A DNA stretch of 64,000 nucleotides, from NCBI RefSeq assembly GCF_019226825.1, contig NZ_CP076643.1, forward strand, positions 1,550,001 through 1,614,000. The letters are read 5' to 3'. The position numbers were made by a program, and so were the translations under genes. Numbering within the stretch: position 1 is the first letter of the stretch; each line of letters opens with the position of its first letter. Under the pieces are notes generated by a model. The model saw only the letters and a program-made list of their open reading frames with translations. It made no database searches and had not been told where the DNA came from. Below, one piece after another: positions 9,153-18,390 of the stretch. The stretch comes from Vibrio ostreae (GTDB lineage: Bacteria > Pseudomonadota > Gammaproteobacteria > Enterobacterales > Vibrionaceae).

Positions 9153-9245
9153 TCTGGTTATCTTCCATGTTTGGATTTGGCTGTCGGCGCTTAAAGCGCT
9201 CTACAACCAGCATAGATAACTCTAAAACTTTGTCTGCAACATACA

Positions 9246-9272
9246 GTAACAACAAGGTAACAGATGAGTTAC
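9246..9272. promoter_or_regulatory. Direct repeats, candidate GltR operator of gtsA
   Basis: Three 5-mers GTAAC, GTAAC and GTTAC start at 9246, 9257 and 9268, an exact 11-bp period. OmpR/PhoB-type response regulators bind head-to-tail half-sites with this spacing. The block lies about 95 nt upstream of the gtsA start and just past the gtrS stop. Confidence 0.5.
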
Positions 9273-9273
9273 A

Positions 9274-10728
9274 TTAGACATCAATGTTAGGGGGAACAAA
9301 GACTTGCACTAATAGGCCGCCCTGCAGCGAGTTGGCAATAATGAGATCTCCGCCGTGTCCGTGCAAAATGTTACGGCATATCCCCAACCCTAAACCATGC
9401 CCCTCTTCATCATCAGCCAGACGAAAATAGGGTTCAAAAACCGCTTCCAGTTTGTCAGCCGGAATACCGGGCCCCTGATCCTGCAAAGTGATGACGATCC
9501 ACTGCGGCGTTTCCCTTAGCGTCACTGTCACTTCCTCACCATATTTCACCCCGTTATCAATCAGGTTACTAAGGACACGACGCATCGCGAGCGGTTTGAC
9601 AATCAAAGGCTCCATCGTTACCGGAGTAAAATGGACCCGTTCCCGCTCAAAATTGTAGCCTTCCGCAATGCTCTGAATCAGCTCGCTGAGATCAATGTAA
9701 TCATTATTTTCATGCAATTCAGTATCACGTACACATTGCAAGGCGCCTTTGACCATCATCTCCAGTTCATCCAGATCACGATTAAATTTGGCGCGTTTAA
9801 CATCGCTCTCCAGCAGCTCCGCGCGCAGTCGTAAACGGGTGATCGGGGTCTTTAAATCATGGGAAATGGCGGCAAAGAGATGCTCACGGTCAGCGACATA
9901 ACGCCGGATACGCTGCTGCATCCGGTTGAAGGCGCGGGTCGCCATTACCAGCTCACTTGCTCCCTCTTCACGCAGCGGCCGCTGGGCGATATCCATACTG
10001 AGATCATTGGCCGCCCGGGCGAGATTTTTCAGCGGCCGGACCTGACGCCGCACCAAAAGATAAGTCAGCAGCAATAAAATCGTGGTAGACAGCAGCAGGA
10101 ACAGCAGTTGCTCACGGCCGAGCAGATTATCATCCAGATTGACATAAGGTGCGGGCAACAAGGCTGCGATATACAGCCACTCATGGCTGGCCAGTTCAAT
10201 CTGGACCACCATGACCGGCGGATTGAGCGGCTCCAGCGTCAGAGTGTGATGCGCCCAGGAACGAGGCAGATCATTCAGATAAATGTCATTTTTCAATAAG
10301 CGCAGGTGCTCGGGACGGGTAAAATCGACCCGAATCTCACCAACGTTGTTGAGCTTTTGCTGCAACACCTGACGCACAGCACTGACTGACGCCAGTTTAA
10401 AGCGGGTATTTTCAATCGGGTCAACGAGCAGCTGCTGCTTATTGAACGAAACAAAGAAGCGGGTGCCGCCCATATTGCGGATCTGGTCCAGCACGATATG
10501 ACGGTAACGCACCGGTAAGGACTGGAAAAAGGTTACGGTCGAGGCAAACATACCGGCCATGCTGGAAGATGCCGAGCGTATCCCTTCCAGTTCATTCGAT
10601 TTGGACTGGCTGTACCATATCGAGGTTGCCAGCCCTTGTGCCAGTAACACCGCCAACAACGTCAGCAGCAAGGTACGCGCCACCAGCGAGGTCGGCTTAA
10701 TAAACTGCAATATCCGGCGGACAGACAT
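9274..10728 (-). CDS. gtrS: Sensor histidine kinase GtrS-like
   Basis: 484 aa. N-terminal membrane segment (TLLLTLLAVLLAQGLATSIW), a periplasmic domain of about 140 residues, a second membrane segment (LLFLLLSTTILLLLTYLLV), HAMP, then DHp with the phospho-acceptor box AAISHDLKTPITRLRLRAE and a HATPase domain with N-box NLIDNGVKYG, DQGPGIP and GHGLGLGI. It should phosphorylate the GltR-like regulator encoded 2 nt upstream. In Pseudomonas the matching pair GtrS/GltR senses glucose-derived 2-ketogluconate or 6-phosphogluconate and controls glucose uptake; that ligand is not shown here. Confidence 0.82.
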   Translation of the reverse strand: MSVRRILQFIKPTSLVARTLLLTLLAVLLAQGLATSIWYSQSKSNELEGIRSASSSMAGMFASTVTFFQSLPVRYRHIVLDQIRNMGGTRFFVSFNKQQLLVDPIENTRFKLASVSAVRQVLQQKLNNVGEIRVDFTRPEHLRLLKNDIYLNDLPRSWAHHTLTLEPLNPPVMVVQIELASHEWLYIAALLPAPYVNLDDNLLGREQLLFLLLSTTILLLLTYLLVRRQVRPLKNLARAANDLSMDIAQRPLREEGASELVMATRAFNRMQQRIRRYVADREHLFAAISHDLKTPITRLRLRAELLESDVKRAKFNRDLDELEMMVKGALQCVRDTELHENNDYIDLSELIQSIAEGYNFERERVHFTPVTMEPLIVKPLAMRRVLSNLIDNGVKYGEEVTVTLRETPQWIVITLQDQGPGIPADKLEAVFEPYFRLADDEEGHGLGLGICRNILHGHGGDLIIANSLQGGLLVQVFVPPNIDV

Positions 10729-10730
10729 CG

Positions 10731-11456
10731 TCAGTACTCAAAGCTGACCGGCACAGACAGAAGATAGCCATTGCCACGTAACGTTTTGATGTAGTTAGGG
10801 TATTTGGCACTGTCCCCCAGCCGTTGCCGCAAACGGCTCAATTGGACATCAATACCGCGTTCAAATGGCAGGGCTTCCCGGCCCCGGGTCGCAAAAGAAA
10901 TGGTGTCGCGATCCAGAACCTCATTGGCCCGGGACAGGAACAGCATCAGCAGAGCAAAATCGCTGCCCGATAATTCATGTTCCTCACCACTTTGCTGATG
11001 GGTCATACGATGCGATAAGGTATCGAGTCGCCAGTCACCAAAAGCGATGCGCTTGGGTAACGGATCGGCCGATTTATCTTCACTGACTTGGGCCCGGCGC
11101 AGCAGAGCTTTAATGCGTGCCATTAACTGACGCGGGCTGAAAGGTTTGGCGATGTAATCATCAGCGCCAATTTCCAGGCCGATGATCTGGTCGGTTTCAT
11201 CGGAGACTGCGGTCAGCATAATGATAGGCACATCGGAACTGCGCCGGATTTTCTGACATAACGTGAAACCGTCATCCCCTGGCAACATGACATCGAGCAG
11301 CACCAGATCCGGATAACCGTGCTGCTCGATATGAGCGAGTAACGCCCGTCCATCGCATACTGTCGCGACCTGATAACCTGATTTACTCAGATACTCGTCC
11401 AAAAGCTCACAGATTTCGCGGTCATCATCCACGACAACAATACGTGTGCCTTCCAT
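10731..11456 (-). CDS. gltR: OmpR-family response regulator GltR-like
   Basis: 241 aa: receiver domain with acidic pocket VVDDD, phospho-acceptor in VLLDVMLPGDDG, and the KPFSPRQL motif after the conserved lysine; then a winged helix (about residues 130-235) with ELSGSDFALLMLFL and the recognition region RGIDVQLSRLRQRLGD. The sequence follows GltR of pseudomonads closely in the receiver (TAVSDETDQIIGLEIGADDY). First gene of a six-gene leftward block gltR-gtrS-gtsABCD; it likely activates gtsA. Confidence 0.85.
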   Translation of the reverse strand: MEGTRIVVVDDDREICELLDEYLSKSGYQVATVCDGRALLAHIEQHGYPDLVLLDVMLPGDDGFTLCQKIRRSSDVPIIMLTAVSDETDQIIGLEIGADDYIAKPFSPRQLMARIKALLRRAQVSEDKSADPLPKRIAFGDWRLDTLSHRMTHQQSGEEHELSGSDFALLMLFLSRANEVLDRDTISFATRGREALPFERGIDVQLSRLRQRLGDSAKYPNYIKTLRGNGYLLSVPVSFEY

Positions 11457-11574
11457 TGCTCACCTGTCTTGTACAAATTTTTAACAAGCAGTGTATCGGG
11501 ACGGATAGCGAATGATTATCGATATTTAACGGAAATTTGATGCCGTTCTAAACCAAGATCACATTTTCAGCCGC

Positions 11575-13044
11575 TCATGATGAGCAGCTGATTTCCAGCT
11601 TCTTACCCCACTCCGGCGGCAGACGGGCGTAATCTTCATACTGCGGCTGATCCTCAAAAGGCGTCTTGAGAATTTCTGCCAGGCGGTGCACCTCACTAAA
11701 GTCTCCCTGCTCTGCCTTATCTATCGCCAGTTGCGCCAGATAATTACGCAAGATGTACTTCGGATTAACACGGCGCATCGCACTGCAGCGCTCACCAGAG
11801 CTGAGCGGTTGCCCTACTGCGTCCAGCTCTTGCTCACAACGGCTCAAATAACGCTGCAGCCAGGTTTGTGCTGCCTCGCGATCGATAAACAGGTCCAGTA
11901 CTGCCTGCTGAGCATCACGATCTAACTCAGATAACTGACGCATGAAGCGGGTGTAATCAACTTTGTGCTTTTCCAGTAGCCCGAACATGTCGTCAAACAG
12001 AGCGCCGTCATTCTCCAGTCTGCGATTGAGGCCAAGCTTGGCACGCATCAGCGCACTGAAATGGCCATTAAGCTGGGTTTCGTAGGCACTCAGCGCCGCT
12101 TCCAGATCCGAACGCTCAACCAGCGGCGACAAAGCCTGAGCCAGCGCAGACAGATTCCACAACGCCACTCGCGGCTGCTGATCAAACGCATAGCGGCCCT
12201 GGTAATCAGAATGGTTACAAATGAAATCCGACTGATAATCATCCAGGAAGGCAAACGGACCGTAATCGAAGGTCTGTCCCAGAATCGACATATTGTCGGT
12301 ATTCATAACACCATGGGCAAAACCGACCGCCTGCCACTGGGCAATCATCTGCGCGGTGTGATCAACCACCTGATTGAATAGAGCGGCATAAGGGTCCGCT
12401 TCATCGGCACAATGCGGGAAATACCATTCAATCACTTTGTCGGCAAGCAGCCGTAGCTCTTCATGTTGGCCGGTGTAAAAGAAGTATTCAAAGTGACCAA
12501 AGCGAATGTGGCTTTGGGCAACGCGCACCAACAGCGCGCCGCGCTCTTGTTTCTCGCGGTAAACCGGAGTGTCACTGTGCATTAGTGCCAAAGCCCGGGT
12601 CGTAGCAATCCCCAAACCCGCCATCGCTTCACTGCACAAATACTCGCGAATTGATGAACGCAGAACCGCACGGCCATCCCCCATACGGGAATACGGCGTC
12701 AGACCGGCACCTTTAAGATGGATGTCAAATACCTCTCCTTGCCGGGAGCGCATTTCTGCCAACAGCAGGCCGCGTCCGTCACCGAGATCCGGGTTATATA
12801 CCCCAAACTGGTGGCCGGCATATTTCATCGCCAGTGGTGCAAACGCTTCAGGCATTGCCTGTCCGGACAGAGCCTGGAGCAACTCATCGTTCGGTTGTGC
12901 TGGCAGGTCAAACTGCCTTGCCAGTTCTGCGTTCCAGGCGACCCAACCGACATTCAGCAGCGGTTGTGGCTCAACCGGGGTATAAAACACCTCAGGCATC
13001 GCCCGAAAACGGGTGGATAATGTGACGCTGTCCCAAACCGACAT
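11575..13044 (-). CDS. selO: Protein adenylyltransferase SelO (YdiU)
   Basis: 489 aa, the usual bacterial SelO length. Pseudokinase-fold AMPylase: the motifs [51 protein letters not shown] and [24 protein letters not shown] (catalytic and metal-binding Asn/Asp) are all intact. It transfers AMP from ATP to Ser/Thr/Tyr of target proteins and is linked to oxidative stress (family knowledge). The C terminus ISCSS keeps the cysteine that in eukaryotic SelO is replaced by or lies near selenocysteine. Stands alone between gltR and a small membrane protein gene. Confidence 0.92.
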   Translation of the reverse strand: MSVWDSVTLSTRFRAMPEVFYTPVEPQPLLNVGWVAWNAELARQFDLPAQPNDELLQALSGQAMPEAFAPLAMKYAGHQFGVYNPDLGDGRGLLLAEMRSRQGEVFDIHLKGAGLTPYSRMGDGRAVLRSSIREYLCSEAMAGLGIATTRALALMHSDTPVYREKQERGALLVRVAQSHIRFGHFEYFFYTGQHEELRLLADKVIEWYFPHCADEADPYAALFNQVVDHTAQMIAQWQAVGFAHGVMNTDNMSILGQTFDYGPFAFLDDYQSDFICNHSDYQGRYAFDQQPRVALWNLSALAQALSPLVERSDLEAALSAYETQLNGHFSALMRAKLGLNRRLENDGALFDDMFGLLEKHKVDYTRFMRQLSELDRDAQQAVLDLFIDREAAQTWLQRYLSRCEQELDAVGQPLSSGERCSAMRRVNPKYILRNYLAQLAIDKAEQGDFSEVHRLAEILKTPFEDQPQYEDYARLPPEWGKKLEISCSS

Positions 13045-13261
13045 ACTTATTCTCTCATTGACTGTTTGGGTAAAACGTTAGCAAATACCCGACTGCAATA
13101 CTAGGTTTTACGAGCCGGCCAGCACTGAGCGGCAAAGTTTAACTGCGCCGGGACTAGCTTGCGCTCACTCGCACGGCGGGCACTTCGCTCTGCGGCAAAG
13201 CGGATGTCAGGAGCAACTCAATCGGGTCACAGTGCACACTTTCCTGTTGGTACTAAAAACC

Positions 13262-13297
13262 AACAGGCCCGCGGCAATACTGCTGCGGGCCTGTTTC
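13262..13297 (-). terminator. Strong terminator after the 32-aa gene
   Basis: Stem AACAGGCCCGC/GCGGGCCTGTT (11 bp, 12-nt loop). On the minus strand it is followed by GGTTTTTAG. It is the only structure in the gap of about 310 bp between selO and the small gene; nothing else is evident there. Confidence 0.65.
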
Positions 13298-13356
13298 TGT
13301 CTGCCAGCCGTGTGGCCATAGGGCGCTATGCAATCATTGGTCTGCAAACGTGATAA

Positions 13357-13455
13357 TTACACCACACTGAACACGGCAACAATCGCAAAGAGGGAGAACA
13401 GAATGGTTCTGCCTACCACACCTAACACGCTGGGTTGAATCATTTCTTGATGCAT
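13357..13455 (-). CDS. Small single-span membrane protein, 32 aa
   Basis: MHQEMIQPSVLGVVGRTILF then SLFAIVAVFSVV: a short polar N terminus and one membrane helix of about 20 residues. The start at 13455 is supported by AAAGGGAG 5-8 nt upstream; a strong terminator follows the stop. Promoter-ribosome site-frame-terminator together make a real gene likely. I do not recognise the family; it resembles in size and layout the many stress-linked small membrane proteins of enterobacteria. It is divergent from sdaA. Confidence 0.65.
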   Translation of the reverse strand: MHQEMIQPSVLGVVGRTILFSLFAIVAVFSVV

Positions 13456-13656
13456 TTTGTCTCCCTTTAAATGTGACAACCTAATGACAATATGATGAAA
13501 TTTTGCGCTGTTCTCAAGCATTTTAGATATTAAATTTTTGTTACATCCATTGTGATAAAAGGCGTCGACCACGATCATTACGGTCTATTCTTGAAAGTGA
13601 ATCTGCGTCAGATATATGGCCAGCAGCCTGTTCATTTATTGATTAAAGGTGTCCGT

Positions 13657-15024
13657 ATGTTATCGATCTTTGATATTTTCAAAATTGGGGTTGGTCCTTC
13701 CAGCTCGCATACCAATGGCCCGATGATCGCCGGCCATCACTTTCTCAGCCTGCTCACTCCGCAACAGCGGGTGAAACGAGTGCAAATTGATTTGTACGGT
13801 TCGCTGTCATTAACCGGCAAGGGTCACCACACTGATAAAGCCGTTATTCTTGGCTTGCTGGGTAATCAGCCAGACACCATAAAAATGACCAGTGCCAACA
13901 ATGCGTTGCAACGCGCGCTTGACGAAGGGGTTCTTCTGCTCGGTGGCCAGCACGAAATAGGCTTTGATTACGCTGGTGATTTGCTCTTTCATACCAGCAA
14001 CCTGCCGCTGCATGAGAACGGCATGACTCTGACCGCATTCGACTCTCACGGCCAGCCGATAGGCTTTGAAACCTACTACTCTATCGGGGGCGGATTTATC
14101 GCGACAGCCGACGAACTCGAACATGGCACCAAGACACCTAAAGTCCTGGTCGATTATCCGTTTGACTCCGCCGAAGCCCTGCTTAAAAAAGCGGAACGGC
14201 ATGGTTTGAGTCTGGGCGGGCTGGTGCTGCGCAATGAACTGGCTTTCCATACCCAAAAAGAAATTGATGACCGCACCGATCAGATCTGGAAAGTCATGTC
14301 GCTTTGCATGCAAAGGGGATTTGAGACCGAAGGCATCCTTGATGGCGGCCTGAATGTGACGCGTCGTGCGCCGGCTCTGCTCAAAAAGCTCGAGGCGAAT
14401 GCCAAAATTGAAAACGACCCGATGGAGATCATGGACTGGATAAACCTGTACGCCTTTGCGGTCAGTGAAGAAAATGCCGCCGGTGGCCAGGTCGTCACCT
14501 CCCCCACCAATGGCGCAGCAGGCGTCATTCCGGCAGTACTGATGTACTATCACCGCTTTATCCGCCCGCTTGATACCAAACAGCTGAAAGACTTTCTTGC
14601 GGTGGCCGGTGCCATCGGCATCCTGTACAAAACCAATGCCTCTATTTCCGGTGCCGAGGTAGGCTGCCAGGGTGAAATCGGCGTTTCATCCTCGATGGCT
14701 GCTGCCGGTCTGACATCCCTGCGCGGCGGCAGTAACGAACAAATGTGCATTGCGGCGGAAATCGCGATGGAGCATTCGCTCGGCATGACCTGTGATCCGA
14801 TTGGCGGTCTGGTGCAGGTACCCTGTATCGAACGCAATGCGATGGGCGCGATGAAAGCCATCAATGCCTCGCGCATGGCGCTCAAACGTACCAGTAAATG
14901 TTTAATCTCATTGGATAAAGTGATTGATACCATGTACCAGACCGGCAAAGACATGAATAAGAAATACCGTGAAACCTCCCTTGGTGGCCTGGCATTAATT
15001 CATCTCGCACCGCCATGTGAGTGA
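13657..15024 (+). CDS. sdaA: L-serine ammonia-lyase (L-serine dehydratase)
   Basis: 455 aa. The start at 13657 (MLSIFDIFKIGVGPSSSHT) with AAAGGTG before it matches the universal SdaA N terminus; the frame is open 35 codons upstream, which is not coding. Motifs: GPSSSHTNGPMIAG, VTSPTNGAAGVIPAVL, VGCQGEIGVSSSMAAAGL, CDPIGGLVQVPCIERN. The cysteines in the last two hold the 4Fe-4S cluster. It deaminates serine to pyruvate and ammonia in the cytoplasm. Its stop is 5 nt from the stop of the convergent membrane protein gene, with no terminator between. Confidence 0.94.
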   Translation: MLSIFDIFKIGVGPSSSHTNGPMIAGHHFLSLLTPQQRVKRVQIDLYGSLSLTGKGHHTDKAVILGLLGNQPDTIKMTSANNALQRALDEGVLLLGGQHEIGFDYAGDLLFHTSNLPLHENGMTLTAFDSHGQPIGFETYYSIGGGFIATADELEHGTKTPKVLVDYPFDSAEALLKKAERHGLSLGGLVLRNELAFHTQKEIDDRTDQIWKVMSLCMQRGFETEGILDGGLNVTRRAPALLKKLEANAKIENDPMEIMDWINLYAFAVSEENAAGGQVVTSPTNGAAGVIPAVLMYYHRFIRPLDTKQLKDFLAVAGAIGILYKTNASISGAEVGCQGEIGVSSSMAAAGLTSLRGGSNEQMCIAAEIAMEHSLGMTCDPIGGLVQVPCIERNAMGAMKAINASRMALKRTSKCLISLDKVIDTMYQTGKDMNKKYRETSLGGLALIHLAPPCE

Positions 15025-15029
15025 AACGC

Positions 15030-15782
15030 TTAAACAGATTTATAGGATGACGTTCTGCCAGGATGATTGAGAATTTTCTCAATCGCCTGGCGCTGCACGA
15101 TCCATTGATAGCTGAGCGATAGAACACAAATCTCATACGCCCAGGCCAGATAAGCAACCGGACCAATCAACACAGCCACCGCGACATGGTCAAAACTAGC
15201 ACTGACCAACAGCAGAGCCAGCAGCGCTGGCAGCAAGCCGATTAAGACAAACAGAGCACCGCGATACTGACGAGAGACCTGCCAGGCAAAATATAAACCA
15301 TACTCTTTATCCTCAACCGCCGTGGCGGGAATGGCCAGCCCCCAGCGCGAAATCACCCAGGCCAGCGGAACCATCAGCATCAACTCTGAGCCAAGTTGTA
15401 ACCACAGCACCTCGCTCTGCGTCAGCATACCAGCCAGCAAACAGATCAGCCCCACCAGCATGATGACCAGCACATAGCCCAGAATACGAACTTCGGGCTT
15501 CGCACTCAGAACCACATTCTCCGGCTGCGCTTGCGACTGACGCATTAAAATAGCCCGGTGCCAGCGTACCGTGGCCCAGACCAACACCGCAATAAACACC
15601 ATTATGTTCAGCAGCGTTGCCAACAGGCCGTCGTCAGACTGAAAATACCACACTCGCAGCGCCGTTAGCATGCTCACTAATAAACAAGGCCAGGAAAGAC
15701 ATAACAGCAGACGCCATTGCCGTTTCATCAGCGTTGCCGAGCTGACTAACATATAAAGAATAGGAAGGTGGTCATTTTTCAT
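15030..15782 (-). CDS. Integral membrane protein of unknown function
   Basis: 250 aa with about six hydrophobic segments (residues ~22-45, 55-72, 102-120, 127-146, 177-197, 200-220). Both ends are polar, so they probably face the cytoplasm. No catalytic or transport motif is recognised. It is divergent from the GNAT-nitrilase gene across a gap that contains a perfect 22-bp palindrome, and converges on sdaA with almost no space. Confidence 0.75.
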   Translation of the reverse strand: MKNDHLPILYMLVSSATLMKRQWRLLLCLSWPCLLVSMLTALRVWYFQSDDGLLATLLNIMVFIAVLVWATVRWHRAILMRQSQAQPENVVLSAKPEVRILGYVLVIMLVGLICLLAGMLTQSEVLWLQLGSELMLMVPLAWVISRWGLAIPATAVEDKEYGLYFAWQVSRQYRGALFVLIGLLPALLALLLVSASFDHVAVAVLIGPVAYLAWAYEICVLSLSYQWIVQRQAIEKILNHPGRTSSYKSV

Positions 15783-15875
15783 GTCAGGTTCCCTGAACGT
15801 ACCTGTATAAACTATGACTCACATCGCCTTAGTTTACACTTCAAGCTAAGTGACCTTATTCAAGATTATATAACC

Positions 15876-15897
15876 AGTAAGTAATATATTACTTACT
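15876..15897. promoter_or_regulatory. Perfect 22-bp palindrome, candidate operator
   Basis: Half-site AGTAAGTAATA followed directly by its reverse complement. It sits in the divergent region between the membrane protein gene and the GNAT-nitrilase gene, suited to a dimeric TetR- or MarR-type repressor controlling one or both. No such regulator is encoded next to it. Confidence 0.6.
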
Positions 15898-16034
15898 AAT
15901 AAACCGATCCGGCCTGCCCTTTTCTCAGGACAAGAGCGCGTTAAAATTAGCCACAGCGCTTGAATTGACCTAACAACTTGTTCAGTATGGATTAAATAAC
16001 GGAAAGAATAAGAAGCCACTGAGGAATAAAGTGC

Positions 16035-17567
16035 ATGAGTAGCGATACACCACGTTTAACATTACGTGTGATAGAAAAAAGCGATTACCCCGAACTAGCA
16101 GAACTGATGGATTTGGTTTTCCATGATGTGGGTGGGGCCTGGCCACGCATGACCATTATGGACTTGATCCACCAGTTCCCTGATGGTCAGATATGTATTG
16201 AAGACAACGGTAAAATCATCGGTGCCGCACTCACCATCAAAGTCGACTACAACCGCTTTTCCCTCCCTCACGTCTACACTGACATCATCAACGAACACAA
16301 CGTCATCCAACACAACCCCAACGGCGATGCCTTGTACGGGCTGGATGTTTTCGTTCACCCGGATTATCGCGGCCTGCGTCTCGGCCGACGCCTGTATGCC
16401 GCACGTAAAGAGCTGTGCCGCAGCGACAACCTGAAAGCCATTCTGGCCGGCGGACGTATTCCCGGTTACATCAATTACGCGGATTCGATGAAGGTGACCG
16501 ACTACATTGAGAAGATCAAACGCCGTGAGCTGTACGATCCGATCTTGTCGTTCCAACTCGCCAATGACTTCGACGTCAAACGTATGATGCGCCATTACCT
16601 GCCGGAAGATGACAGCTCGCGCGGTTATGCGACGTTACTGGAATGGGACAACGTTTTTTATGAGGAAGATGTTCATTCGATCCACGATATCGAAAAAACT
16701 CTGATTCGTATCGGTATCATCCAGTGGCAGATGCGTGCCATGTTAAGTGTTGAAGACCTGATGGATCAGGCGGAGTTTTTTGTTGACTCACTCTCCAAGT
16801 ACCAGGCGGATTTCGCCCTGTTCCCGGAGTTTTTCAACGCCCCGCTGATGGGATTGCAAAATGACCAAAACAGCGTAGAAGCGATTCGTTTTCTGGCATC
16901 GTTCACCGACGAAATTAAAAGCCGCTTCTCGCGTATGGCGGTCGAGTACAACATCAACATCATCGCAGGCAGCATGCCGGTGATGCAGGATGGCCAGCTG
17001 TATAACGTGGCTTATCTGCTGCATCGTGATGGCTCTATCGACGAACAGTACAAGATTCATATTACTCCGCACGAAAAACGTGACTGGGTAATCGACGGCG
17101 GCAACCAGGTCCAGGTGTTTGATACCGATGCCGGCCGGGTGGGGATTTTGATCTGTTACGACAGTGAGTTCCCCGAGTTGGGACGTATGTTGGCCGAACA
17201 GGATGTGCAAATCATTTTCGTGCCGTTCTGGACTGATACTAAAAACGGATACCAACGTGTTCGTCTGTGCGCTCAGGCGCGTGCGATTGAGAACGAATGT
17301 TATGTCGCGATTGGCGGCAGTGTGGGTAACCTGCCCCGGGTCGACAACGTTGATATTCAATATGCCCAGTCAGCGGTATTTTCACCATCCGACGTGTTCT
17401 TCCCGCACGATGCGACCATTGCTGAAGCCAGTCCCAACACGGAAATGATCATCTTTGCCGATGTGGATCTCGACAAACTAAAGCAACTGAACACTGAAGG
17501 CTCAGTGACTAATATTCGCCACCGACGTCTCGATCTTTATGGAAGTTTCACCCAGCCCAAATCCTGA
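16035..17567 (+). CDS. GNAT acetyltransferase / carbon-nitrogen hydrolase fusion
   Basis: 510 aa in two domains. Residues ~8-200: GNAT fold with the acetyl-CoA loop VHPDYRGLRLGRRLYAAR. Residues ~230-500: nitrilase superfamily with the Glu-Lys-Cys triad in FALFPEFF, ITPHEKRDW and LICYDSEFPE. This fusion is a known, widespread family (YhcX-like) whose substrate is not settled. Such proteins are thought to cleave a C-N bond and act on an amine. It stands alone, with a strong terminator after it and a palindromic operator candidate before it. Confidence 0.88.
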   Translation: MSSDTPRLTLRVIEKSDYPELAELMDLVFHDVGGAWPRMTIMDLIHQFPDGQICIEDNGKIIGAALTIKVDYNRFSLPHVYTDIINEHNVIQHNPNGDALYGLDVFVHPDYRGLRLGRRLYAARKELCRSDNLKAILAGGRIPGYINYADSMKVTDYIEKIKRRELYDPILSFQLANDFDVKRMMRHYLPEDDSSRGYATLLEWDNVFYEEDVHSIHDIEKTLIRIGIIQWQMRAMLSVEDLMDQAEFFVDSLSKYQADFALFPEFFNAPLMGLQNDQNSVEAIRFLASFTDEIKSRFSRMAVEYNINIIAGSMPVMQDGQLYNVAYLLHRDGSIDEQYKIHITPHEKRDWVIDGGNQVQVFDTDAGRVGILICYDSEFPELGRMLAEQDVQIIFVPFWTDTKNGYQRVRLCAQARAIENECYVAIGGSVGNLPRVDNVDIQYAQSAVFSPSDVFFPHDATIAEASPNTEMIIFADVDLDKLKQLNTEGSVTNIRHRRLDLYGSFTQPKS

Positions 17568-17606
17568 TAATTGATTGACGACGTTCACATAATTCTAACA
17601 AAGTAT

Positions 17607-17642
17607 AACGAACGGAATTTATAACATTCCGTTCGTTTTTTT
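17607..17642 (+). terminator. Terminator of the GNAT-nitrilase gene
   Basis: 12-bp stem AACGAACGGAAT/ATTCCGTTCGTT, 7-nt loop, continuing into a T-run. Textbook intrinsic terminator 40 nt after the stop codon. Confidence 0.9.
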
Positions 17643-17895
17643 CAATTTGGGAACCAAAATATAATTACAATCATTATATTAGGTTCACGCTTGTGTAAAA
17701 TGCAACCGGCTTCGCAATTTGCAAAAACAAAAAACCTTAAAAATCATAGCGTTATACCGATTACCACTTAAGAGTTATAGACTATGCTCACTCTTGCATT
17801 AGGTTTTGAATCCTTTTATAAGAATCAGTTAATAGAAAACCCAAAACCATCACCCCTGAAAATACCATCTATTGCTGTTCGTTAAGGAGCCCAAT

Positions 17896-18378
17896 ATGAG
17901 CACATTTAAACTTTTTCGTCCGTTCATAGCTGCGCTGCTATGTACCTGTTCTGCATTGAGTTTCGCCAATGAAAACGATGCAATCCTGACCGTAAATGAT
18001 CACGGCAAGAAAGCCTATTTCACCCTTGAACAGCTATTGGCTCACGCAGATCAGGAGATCATGACGGATACGCCATGGACCCAGGACAACACCAAGTTTG
18101 TCGGGGTATCAGCCCGAGAATTACTGAAGCTTATCGGACGAGATAATGCGGATCTGAAAGTGGTCGCATTGAATAATTACTGGTCAACCATTCCCTACAG
18201 TGATATCGAAAAATACAATCCACTGTTCGCGGTGAAAAAAGATGGCGAAGTGATGAGTGTGCGCGATAAAGGGCCAATCTGGGTTATCTATCCGCTGACG
18301 GATTTTGACGAACTGAACAATGAAGTTCTGCACAGCCGTATGGTTTGGCAAGTCAGCCAAATTGAAACGATGAACTAA
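17896..18378 (+). CDS. pruR: Periplasmic pterin-binding protein (PruR-like, SUOX fold)
   Basis: 160 aa from 17896, where AAGGAGCCCAAT gives a good ribosome site. Signal peptide MSTFKLFRPFIAALLCTCSA..LSFA, then a single oxidoreductase molybdopterin-binding-like domain (FTLEQLLAHAD, FVGVSARELLKLIG, NYWSTIPYSDIEKYNPLFA, GPIWVIYPL). It lacks the cysteine and second domain of real sulfite-oxidase enzymes, so it is a binder rather than an enzyme. It is 12 nt upstream of a GGDEF-EAL gene. In Agrobacterium the same pair, PruR-DcpA, lets periplasmic pterins control c-di-GMP. The function here is inferred from that pairing. Confidence 0.72.
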   Translation: MSTFKLFRPFIAALLCTCSALSFANENDAILTVNDHGKKAYFTLEQLLAHADQEIMTDTPWTQDNTKFVGVSARELLKLIGRDNADLKVVALNNYWSTIPYSDIEKYNPLFAVKKDGEVMSVRDKGPIWVIYPLTDFDELNNEVLHSRMVWQVSQIETMN

Positions 18379-18390
18379 CTGCCGACAGGA

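Noticed and set aside
13159..13353. 64-aa plus-strand frame between selO and the small membrane protein gene
   Set aside because: No ribosome site and it runs through the strong hairpin at 13262-13297; the sequence has no protein-like pattern.
13810..14553. 247-aa minus-strand frame inside sdaA
   Set aside because: Complete overlap with the well-conserved sdaA; shadow of codon bias.
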